DNA from: Thiothrix sp.
GTDB lineage: Bacteria > Pseudomonadota > Gammaproteobacteria > Thiotrichales > Thiotrichaceae
DNA: 32,708 bases
Assembly: GCA_020442915.1 (NCBI GenBank)
Contig: JAGRJD010000097.1
Coordinates: 773-33,480, forward strand
Direction of reading: 5' to 3'
Within the stretch, counting starts at the first letter, position 1; the number at the start of each line of letters is the position of its first letter. The notes below the pieces were generated by a model. That model saw only the letters and a list, made by a program, of their open reading frames with translations. It did not search any database and was not told the origin of the DNA. Below are positions 1 to 6,403 of this stretch, in pieces. A program made the translations under genes and the position numbers.

Positions 1-452
1 TCGTGTTCTATTTCGGCATTCTGGCCGACCTTACCCCGCCGGTGGCACTGGCCTGCTTCGCGGCTGCACCGATTGCCCGTGAAAACGGCCTGAAAATTTC
101 CCTGGAAGCGATCAAGGTGGCTGCCGCCGGGTTTGTGATTCCCTTCATGGCGGTTTATACCCCGGCTCTCATGCTGCAGGATGGTGGGCCACTGGCAGCC
201 AGCATCGGTTATCCGCTGGCCGTGGCTTATATCGTGTTCAAGGCCGTATTGGCCATCGGGCTGTGGGGGGCTGCCGTGATCGGGTTTCTGGTCACGCCTC
301 TGGGCTGGCTGTTGCGCCTGCTGGCCATGGCGGCAGCCTTCAGTCTGGTGGCGGCATTGCCGATCACGGATGAGCTGGGTTTTGCACTGACCGCGCTGTT
401 CGGATTCCTGGTGTGGCAGCAGTCACGCAGGCCCGTGCCGGCAGTCGGATGA
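1..452 (+). CDS. TRAP transporter large permease (4TM/12TM fusion type), C-terminal part
   Basis: This is the 3' end of a gene that begins before the window; the first complete codon is at base 3. About 149 residues are visible. They are very hydrophobic, with several membrane segments and the conserved family sequence DLTPPVALACFAAAPIA near the start, typical of the C-terminal third of DctM-like permeases in fused TRAP transporters. Such permeases import organic acids or related solutes using a sodium gradient and a periplasmic binding protein; neither the binding protein nor the N-terminal half is in the window, so the substrate is unknown. The stop overlaps the start of the next gene by 4 bp (ATGA), which means translational coupling. 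The DUF1850 neighbour downstream is the usual partner of this fused permease type, which supports the call. Confidence 0.85.
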   Translation, partial: VFYFGILADLTPPVALACFAAAPIARENGLKISLEAIKVAAAGFVIPFMAVYTPALMLQDGGPLAASIGYPLAVAYIVFKAVLAIGLWGAAVIGFLVTPLGWLLRLLAMAAAFSLVAALPITDELGFALTALFGFLVWQQSRRPVPAVG

Positions 453-838
453 GTCTGTGTATTGTCACTGCCGGCAAAACCCTGACACTGGCGGTATCGT
501 TGTTCACCCTGTCATGGACCCACTCGGTGGAGAAAACCGGCTGGCAGGAGGACTGGCGGGTTACAGTGACCGGGCTGCAACTGCTGCAGGCACGTGTCAA
601 GGGCTCCGGAGCCGGTATGGAGCCGGGTGACGGGGCGGTATTGCGCCATGGCTGGTGGGAATGGCAGCCACAGCTGCCCCCCCAGCAGCATCTGCTGCTG
701 GCAGCTTCCGGTGCCACGGGGGAAGGATGGAATCTGTGCGCACCGGGGCAGGCCTGTTTGAGGCTGGCGGAGGTAGCGGATGAACCGGTCGCGCTGTCAT
801 TCTGTGAGCCGGATCAGGAGGCGAAACCGGCTTTGTAA
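449..838 (+). CDS. DUF1850 domain protein, TRAP-transporter associated
   Basis: A 129-residue protein starting at the ATG that overlaps the stop codon of the TRAP permease (ATGA). An earlier in-frame ATG at 413 lies inside the permease and is unlikely. A hydrophobic N-terminal stretch (about residues 7-20) could be a signal or anchor. The motifs SVEKTGWQEDW and a central GDGAVLRHGWWEW fit DUF1850, a small family almost always encoded next to fused TRAP permeases; its biochemical role is not established. There is no separate ribosome-binding site, so translation probably depends on the permease. The 3' end overlaps the convergent esterase gene by 25 bp. Confidence 0.75.
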   Translation: MSLCIVTAGKTLTLAVSLFTLSWTHSVEKTGWQEDWRVTVTGLQLLQARVKGSGAGMEPGDGAVLRHGWWEWQPQLPPQQHLLLAASGATGEGWNLCAPGQACLRLAEVADEPVALSFCEPDQEAKPAL

Positions 839-1866
839 GCCTCGGCAAACAGCCGGGCCATGGTGTCATAGCCTTTGGGGGTGAAGTGGACACCGGATGC
901 CATCGGTTGCAATGCCTCCAGGTTGACGGAAACGGCATTGGGGTCTTTGGCCCCGACGGCATCCTGTGCCTGCTGGATGGGCTCATGCTTTTTGATGGCG
1001 TTCAGGCGCCCGATCATGAAGGGCAGGTCATTGACATCTGTGGTGGCGCGCACATCCTGAATGAAGCGGGTCAGGTCCTCCTCATACTGTGCTCCCCGGT
1101 TGGCGATAGCGTCGGATTCACCCTGATGCCAGAACATGCCCTTGATATTGATCTGGGCATCGGGATTGTCCTGGCGCAGCTTGGTCATGTAGCTGTCAAG
1201 CCGGGACTGGAAGGTCTTGTACATCGGGCCGTCCTTACTGGCATCGGTAGTACCGTCACCTTTCCACTGGCTGTAGAGGTTGGTGCCACCAACTGCATAG
1301 GAGAAAACATTGGTCTGATGCGTGTCGGTATCAGCACCGAGGGTGTTTTCCAGTGCACTTTCCAGACGTTTTGCGCCCAGTGCTGAAGCATTCGATTGCC
1401 CACCCAGCAGGAAGACATCAATGACTTTCTGGCCATTGGCCGCTGGAGCAGCAGTGGCTGTCGGTGCTGGAACCGGAGTGGGTGCTGGAACCGGAGTGGG
1501 TGCTGGAACCGGAGTGGGTGCTGGAACCGGAGTGGGTGCTGGAACCGGAGTGGGTACCGGTGCCGTTGTGCCTGATCCAGTGGCAGCGTTGGCTGATTGC
1601 CCGTTGGTGCCGGTATGATCGGGCTGGGCTGTCTGGACCTGGTTGCTGCCCGGCTGACTGGCCAGTTGTTGTGACAGCTGTGTCAGCAGTTGCATGAGGA
1701 GCATCAGCAGTAACTGCTGCGTGTTGTTCTGGTTGAAGACCGGATTCTGGGTGCTGCCACTCCAGGCGGCTGTCGGGGTGGATGGGGCTGTGTTTGTGGC
1801 CGATCCGGTCCAGGAGCGGAAACCTGCACCGCCTGCCTGGTTGTTGATGTTGCTGAAATAGTGCAT
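814..1866 (-). CDS. SASA/CE6-type carbohydrate esterase with a low-complexity N-terminus and Pro-Ala-Thr repeat linker
   Basis: About 350 residues. The C-terminal ~220 residues form an SGNH-like SASA esterase domain: block I with the nucleophile in LLGGQSNASA, the WHQGESDA block, and a terminal GVHFTPKGY block with the His. These enzymes remove acetyl groups from sugars. The N-terminal ~130 residues are not a normal signal peptide: they are rich in Asn, Ser, Gly and Gln and include a Leu/Met/Gln stretch (LLLMLLMQLLTQLSQQL). A linker of repeated VPAPTP follows, encoded by five 18-bp repeats. The start at 1866 is preferred because GAGAGT lies about 9 bases upstream; an ATG at 1926 lacks a ribosome-binding site. 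The residue three before the last His is Ser rather than the usual Asp. Whether the enzyme is active and how it is exported are not known. Confidence 0.75.
   Translation of the reverse strand: MHYFSNINNQAGGAGFRSWTGSATNTAPSTPTAAWSGSTQNPVFNQNNTQQLLLMLLMQLLTQLSQQLASQPGSNQVQTAQPDHTGTNGQSANAATGSGTTAPVPTPVPAPTPVPAPTPVPAPTPVPAPTPVPAPTATAAPAANGQKVIDVFLLGGQSNASALGAKRLESALENTLGADTDTHQTNVFSYAVGGTNLYSQWKGDGTTDASKDGPMYKTFQSRLDSYMTKLRQDNPDAQINIKGMFWHQGESDAIANRGAQYEEDLTRFIQDVRATTDVNDLPFMIGRLNAIKKHEPIQQAQDAVGAKDPNAVSVNLEALQPMASGVHFTPKGYDTMARLFAEAYKAGFAS
1463..1552. repeat. 18-bp tandem repeat, five perfect copies
   Basis: The unit GGTGCTGGAACCGGAGTG starts at 1463, 1481, 1499, 1517 and 1535. On the minus strand it encodes the six-residue repeat of Pro-Ala-Thr-Pro-Val-Pro type that forms the linker of the esterase. 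Because the unit is 18 bp, copy-number change would lengthen or shorten the linker without breaking the frame. Confidence 0.95.
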
Positions 1867-2002
1867 AGCTCTGACTCTCAAGAATGGGGTAGCCCGTGCG
1901 CTCGGGAATACGGGAATGGATGTCATTTGACTTTATAACGTCCCGTCGGGGGACAGGATGGGCGAATGCACTGGAGGGACGGGAACCGGTGACAGACGGC
2001 AG

Positions 2003-2027
2003 GCTTCTCCTGCGGGAGCGGAGAAGC
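2003..2027 (-). terminator. Possible hairpin terminator after the fusion nuclease
   Basis: Perfect 8-bp arms GCTTCTCC and GGAGAAGC with a 9-nt loop, lying 12 nt beyond the stop codon of the minus-strand nuclease gene. No clear U-run follows, so it may be a 3'-end stabiliser or a weak terminator instead. Confidence 0.4.
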
Positions 2028-2039
2028 TCCGTGCCGGGG

Positions 2040-3824
2040 TCAGGTCTGGTCGCGTACCCGGATCGACTGGATCAGCTCGCTGTTGTCAAGCAGGATCAAT
2101 GCTTTTCCGGGCTCATCGATCAACGGGTTGCGGATACCGAGCAGGGTATGGACCCAGTTGTTGTAGGCGATTTCCCAAGCGCTCGGGGTATCAATTTTGG
2201 CCCAGTGTACCAGGGTATCAATGTGGCGATTGTAAAGCTCGTCAATTTCATACACCAGCAGCATGTATAGAATGGCACGGGCGATGTCACCACGATTACG
2301 GGAGGGGATGACCCATTCATTGTCGGCATCCAGCCCGCTGCTGTGGCTTTCCGGGTCCAGCTTCATGTGACGCGGGCGTATCACCCGGTCGCCGTCCAGA
2401 TCAAATGGAAAGTTGGAGCGTCTGGCATTCAGGCCGCGTTCGGATGGCGCGAAATTGAGCGGGTTGGTGCTGGCCCCGTAGCGGACCTGGCGCGGGTAAC
2501 GCCGGCGGGTCAGGTAACGGTCCAGAAAGTCGCGCGGGATCACATGCTCAATGCTGTGTTTCTGTTTCTGGTACAGCTCATCCACCGGGGTACTGCCATA
2601 GACGGAAGTGACCCAGCCATGGCTGGTATCAAAAAAGAAGGACCAGAACTGTTCCCACTTGTCTTGACTGCCCCACTGGCGGAAGTGCTTGTGGGACTGG
2701 AATACGCCCCCGGCCAGATCCACGAAATCCTGCCGGGTCAGCACATCCTGCGGGGAGCGGATGGCCGGGTTCGGGGCATGCCTGCCGGGGCGGGTGGTGG
2801 GAATGATATCGATGCAGACCTGACCATGATCCGACTGCAGGCGGTTGTCGGTACCATCCTGTTCCAGGTGCTGGTTCCAGACCTGATAATGGGCCACTTC
2901 GGCCAGCGCTTCCGGATTGAGCGGGTTCAGGGCATTGGATACCAGCACATGGTCAATGCAGTCACCCCGCCCGCGATGGATATGGGTAAACGGGCGCACC
3001 CGCTGGCGCATGTTGGGGGCGATCCGGAAGCTGTCGCTCAGGCGATGGTCATGCAGGTGGTGCTTGACGCCATCGGGCCAGTGCTCGGCATCCATGCCGC
3101 CAATCTGCGGGATACGTTCCTGCATGGTCAGGGCGGCCAGTGCCGGGGAGTCGGGTGCATCATTCATGTCGCCGAGTATCACGACCGGCCAGGCCTGCGC
3201 GCGGGCCCAGAGCCGGCAGGCATGGTGATAGAGCAGGGTGGCTTCAGTGCCGCGCTGCAGCATGGCGGCGACATTGCCGCGTGAAAGCCGTTTCAGGGTG
3301 TCCCGTACCCGCTCCGGCCAGGGGGTGGTGTCCGCGTAAACCCTGTCCTCCGTGGCCGGGCGTTTGGATTTGAGATGCACGACCAGCACCGTGATCCGGG
3401 TGTTGTCCGGGAACCGTACATCGGCACAGACCGGGCTGCGGCTGAAGGTGAAATCCGTGCCTGGATGCAGGGTGGCCATGACGTCGGGGTCCGGTTCCAC
3501 GGTACCGACCTGCTCCAGTGAATGGCGTGAGGCCAGGGCCACCACCGAGGCGCTGAATACCTGTGTATCATCAGGCCGGGTCTGCGGGGTGCCCACAACG
3601 GCGACATGCGGATAGCCGGCCTCCCGGCACAGCGTTTTCAGTTCAGGAATGCTGAATACCTCCTGGAATCCGACCACATCGGCATCCATGTCGGTGAGAC
3701 GCTTCCTGATCCAGCCCTGTTTCTGATGCCATTCGGCCTCGGTGTAGGTGCAGCGCGGGTGGCGTTCATACCAGTAATAACCGGGGGCGACAAACTGGAA
3801 CAGGTTGAACGTGGCAAATTTCAT
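2040..3824 (-). CDS. Fusion nuclease: EEP phosphodiesterase plus endonuclease-I-like domain
   Basis: A 594-residue protein. The start at 3824 follows GGAAG by about 8 bases and begins directly with the first conserved motif (FATFNL); the open frame extends further upstream without support. Residues 1-340 are an endonuclease/exonuclease/phosphatase domain, seen from VVGFQEV (near residue 50, metal-binding Glu), VILGDMND (near 217), and SDHGQV (near 331), the catalytic Asp-His. Residues ~375-594 contain HSIEHVIPRDF (near 420) followed by NPLNFAPSERGLNARRSNFP, which resembles the His-Me-finger core of endonuclease I. No signal peptide is visible, unlike secreted EndA-type nucleases. The predicted role is nucleic acid cleavage by two active sites; the substrate is unknown. 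It stands alone, with the gene upstream about 60 bp away on the same strand. Confidence 0.8.
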   Translation of the reverse strand: MKFATFNLFQFVAPGYYWYERHPRCTYTEAEWHQKQGWIRKRLTDMDADVVGFQEVFSIPELKTLCREAGYPHVAVVGTPQTRPDDTQVFSASVVALASRHSLEQVGTVEPDPDVMATLHPGTDFTFSRSPVCADVRFPDNTRITVLVVHLKSKRPATEDRVYADTTPWPERVRDTLKRLSRGNVAAMLQRGTEATLLYHHACRLWARAQAWPVVILGDMNDAPDSPALAALTMQERIPQIGGMDAEHWPDGVKHHLHDHRLSDSFRIAPNMRQRVRPFTHIHRGRGDCIDHVLVSNALNPLNPEALAEVAHYQVWNQHLEQDGTDNRLQSDHGQVCIDIIPTTRPGRHAPNPAIRSPQDVLTRQDFVDLAGGVFQSHKHFRQWGSQDKWEQFWSFFFDTSHGWVTSVYGSTPVDELYQKQKHSIEHVIPRDFLDRYLTRRRYPRQVRYGASTNPLNFAPSERGLNARRSNFPFDLDGDRVIRPRHMKLDPESHSSGLDADNEWVIPSRNRGDIARAILYMLLVYEIDELYNRHIDTLVHWAKIDTPSAWEIAYNNWVHTLLGIRNPLIDEPGKALILLDNSELIQSIRVRDQT

Positions 3825-3885
3825 GCAGTGACTTCCGCTAAACGCTTGGGCCGGAATGATAACAGGTTTGGTGGCCGGACCGGCC

Positions 3886-4836
3886 TTACTTCCGGTTCTC
3901 CAGCCAGGCCAGTACCCGGTATTGCAGGCGGTTGAATACCGGAAGCCCCGTCCCCGGAAACGGGATGAAAGGGTTGGTGCGGCCCATGCCCCACAGTGCC
4001 AGCCGGGTACTGCCGGGGTTGGCCGGGCCACGTCCGTGCACGCCGAAAGTGTTGGCAATCAGCAGGGTGTTGCGCGGCACGGCAAAGGCGCGGGGCTCCG
4101 GCAGTCCCAGTGCCAGCCGGTCCTGTTCCGTGACCCGGAACGAGCCACGGGTGGCATAAAGATCGGGCAGGGTACGTGCCCGGATGCTCAGGCGGTATTC
4201 CCAGCGCAGGCGCTTCCAGCTCAGGCGCTGGGAGCCGGGGATGTAGACGAAAGTGCCATTGTGGGCATCGACATCATCCAGATACAGCCAGAATTTCATG
4301 GTCGGATGGAAGGTGTCCACATGCAGCTTTTTCTGTGGATCGTCCCCGGCCCCTCCGCGCTCGCCATTGAAAATCTGTTCGGTATTGAACAACGGGTGAC
4401 GCTGATGGCCGTTGGCATAGCACAGCAGGCGCAGGAAAGCCGGGTCTGCAAGCTGACGGCGGGTTGCGGGCAGCTGTGCCAGTGCTTCAGGCGCAAGCAG
4501 GGTGCGCAGGGTTCGGGTATCACCCTGCAGGTAGGTGCGGCTGTGGCCCTGATAGTGGCGCAGCTCCTGTTCCATGCGCTGAAAGTCCTCCGCCGGAAAA
4601 TAATCCGGCTTCAGGATGAAACCCTGCTCCCGGAAACTTTGGCGGTCGGCGGGATCAATGTGCCAGTGCAGCAGCCACAGGCGCAGCTGCATGACGGCGT
4701 GGGCCAGTACCACACGCAATACATGCAGACCCAGACGGTTCAGCAGCGGACTGCCGAGAATGGGGTTGGCGCTGAAGGATTTCGCGGTAGTGAAAAGCTG
4801 GAAAAACCAGACCGGCGAATAGAGCAGTGTTTTCAT
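3886..4836 (-). CDS. Phytanoyl-CoA dioxygenase (PhyH) family Fe(II)/2-oxoglutarate oxygenase
   Basis: A 316-residue protein. The iron triad of the family is visible: HVD at residues 172-174 (His172, Asp174) and the distal His267 in FGVHGRG, with an Arg eight residues further in STRLALWG that would bind 2-oxoglutarate. Members hydroxylate lipids, amino acids or small metabolites; the substrate here cannot be told. The ATG at 4836 is chosen because the longer frame would begin with a TTG that is itself part of a good promoter -35 box, so it could not be translated from that promoter. A hydrophobic stretch near residues 35-55 could associate with membrane. The fusion nuclease lies about 60 bp downstream on the same strand and might be co-transcribed. 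Confidence 0.8.
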   Translation of the reverse strand: MKTLLYSPVWFFQLFTTAKSFSANPILGSPLLNRLGLHVLRVVLAHAVMQLRLWLLHWHIDPADRQSFREQGFILKPDYFPAEDFQRMEQELRHYQGHSRTYLQGDTRTLRTLLAPEALAQLPATRRQLADPAFLRLLCYANGHQRHPLFNTEQIFNGERGGAGDDPQKKLHVDTFHPTMKFWLYLDDVDAHNGTFVYIPGSQRLSWKRLRWEYRLSIRARTLPDLYATRGSFRVTEQDRLALGLPEPRAFAVPRNTLLIANTFGVHGRGPANPGSTRLALWGMGRTNPFIPFPGTGLPVFNRLQYRVLAWLENRK

Positions 4837-4875
4837 ACGGGTTCCGTAACAGGCCCTGATTTTTTTACCGCGCTC

Positions 4876-4905
4876 AATATATAGAATCCGTGCTGATAAT
4901 GCCAA
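4876..4905 (-). promoter_or_regulatory. Sigma-70-like promoter of the PhyH-family gene
   Basis: On the minus strand TTGGCA (4905-4900) is followed, 18 bp on, by TATATT (4881-4876), or 16 bp on by TATATA (4883-4878). The spacing is ideal and the predicted transcript would start about 30 bp before the ATG at 4836. Confidence 0.6.
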
Positions 4906-4986
4906 CGGCAGCAGAACCGGTTTGACCTGTCACCCGCGATTTCGGGCCGGGGGGATGACATTTTGCTGTCGGGCGTGATTTTCTGC

Positions 4987-5017
4987 TTGGCAGGAGAGCC
5001 GGTTCCTTTGCTAAGAT
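4987..5017 (+). promoter_or_regulatory. Weak candidate promoter of the MFS gene
   Basis: TTGGCA at 4987-4992 and TAAGAT at 5012-5017, with a 19-bp spacer that is longer than ideal. It lies about 30 bp before the MFS start codon. It is one of few promoter-like pairs in the 212-bp divergent gap. Confidence 0.3.
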
Positions 5018-5048
5018 GCCGGCTTCCAAAGCGGTTTAATGAACTGAA

Positions 5049-6221
5049 ATGAAACCTGATTCTGCTGATGTGCGGGCGCTGCGCTCCATTGCCCTGCAAT
5101 TCTGGCTCAATGGCGTGCTGTTTTCCTCACTGGTGCCCCGCCTGCCCGAGTTACGTGACCAGCTGGGGGTAAGCATTGAGCAGCTTGGACAGGCCCTGAG
5201 CATGGCGATGCTGGGCGGCATTTTCGGCAGCCTGACCGTGGACTGGGTTTGTCGCCGTTTCAACCTCAAGCATGTCATGATCCTTGCTGCGCTGCTGCTG
5301 ATCATGGCCATGGGGACCATTGCCTTCAGCCCCACGCTCGGGGTCTTTGCCCTGCTGCTGGCCGCGATGGCGGCACTGGATGCCTATGTGGATGTGGCCA
5401 TGAATATTCAGGGTTCGCAGCTGTCCGCCCGTGCACGCAAGCCGGTGATGAACCGGCTGCATGGCCTGTGGAGCATCGGCACGGTATGCGGCAGTCTGAG
5501 TGCGGCGGCGGCGATTGCGCTGGGCTTGGGCCTGCAGCAGCAGCTGCTGGGGTTGGCACTGGTTTCTGCCGGATTGCTGACTTATGTGGTCATGGGGCTG
5601 AAGCAGCCGCTGGCAGAGCCGGAGCCGCATGCCGAAACGGTCGGGCGTGGTGGCCACTGGGGGCGCATGGGTGTTTTTGCCGTGCTCGGTGCGGTGGCGA
5701 TCACGCCGGAGCTGATCAGCAGCGACTGGTCGGCGTTCCGTATTCGTGATGACCTGCAGCAGTCCAACCAGCTGGCCAGCTTCGGGTTCGTTGTCTTTGG
5801 TAGCGGCATGATGATCGGGCGTCTGGGAGGGGATGAAGTCATGCACCGCTTCGGTCAGACGCGTACCCTGTCTGTGGCCTGTCTGCTGGCATTCCTGGGC
5901 ATTGCCACGACGGCTTTTGTGGATCAGGTCTACGGGGTGTTTGCCGGACTGGTTCTGGCGGGGCTCGGGGTTTCGGTGTTTTTTCCGACCATGTATGACA
6001 ATGCAGCCCGTGCATCACGTAACGGGGGGGCGGCCATGCTGGGGGCGATGACGATGGGGTCGCGTCTGGCGGCACTGGGGCTGCCGGTGATGGTGGGATA
6101 TGTTGCTGCGTGGCAGAGCGTGGGGATGGCATTTGCCCTCTTGGCCCTGCCGGCGATTGTGGTACTGGCCCTGCTGAGCCGGACGCAGGCACCGGCGGCA
6201 CGACCGGTGACTGTGGGCTAG
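5049..6221 (+). CDS. MFS transporter, YbjJ-like
   Basis: A 390-residue, strongly hydrophobic inner-membrane protein with about 12 predicted membrane segments and a short hydrophilic loop near residues 185-205, as in the major facilitator superfamily. The sequences VDVAMNIQG and MNRLHGLWSIG are characteristic of the YbjJ-like branch, whose substrates are mostly unknown. The ribosome-binding site before this ATG is poor. It is transcribed away from the PhyH gene. It could serve the aromatic-acid fusion enzyme 182 bp downstream, but the gap is large enough for a separate promoter, so the link is only positional. Confidence 0.85.
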   Translation: MKPDSADVRALRSIALQFWLNGVLFSSLVPRLPELRDQLGVSIEQLGQALSMAMLGGIFGSLTVDWVCRRFNLKHVMILAALLLIMAMGTIAFSPTLGVFALLLAAMAALDAYVDVAMNIQGSQLSARARKPVMNRLHGLWSIGTVCGSLSAAAAIALGLGLQQQLLGLALVSAGLLTYVVMGLKQPLAEPEPHAETVGRGGHWGRMGVFAVLGAVAITPELISSDWSAFRIRDDLQQSNQLASFGFVVFGSGMMIGRLGGDEVMHRFGQTRTLSVACLLAFLGIATTAFVDQVYGVFAGLVLAGLGVSVFFPTMYDNAARASRNGGAAMLGAMTMGSRLAALGLPVMVGYVAAWQSVGMAFALLALPAIVVLALLSRTQAPAARPVTVG

Positions 6222-6261
6222 GCGGTAAGGTTGCCCGGAAAGCCAGCCTGCATTCAGGGCG

Positions 6262-6271
6262 GGATATATCC
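6262..6271. promoter_or_regulatory. Perfect palindrome upstream of the fusion enzyme
   Basis: GGATATATCC is a perfect 10-bp inverted repeat in the 182-bp gap between the MFS gene and the fusion enzyme. It could be an operator half or chance; no regulator gene lies beside it. Confidence 0.25.
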
Positions 6272-6403
6272 AAAATAACATGGTTCCATCCTGATTCATC
6301 ATTACCGGCAGTGGCCGGTTTGGTACAGACTTGATCATGGCACCTTGGGCGCGGCCTGTGTCGGCGGCGTGGTGTCGGACTTGTCAGGATGGAGGAGAGA
6401 GGC

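Noticed and set aside
1463..1552. Short CRISPR-like array
   Set aside because: The 18-bp units are contiguous without spacers and are in frame inside a gene.
3856..4884. Plus-strand frame (342 codons) opposite the PhyH-family gene
   Set aside because: The minus strand has the iron-binding motifs and a good promoter; the plus frame resembles no protein.
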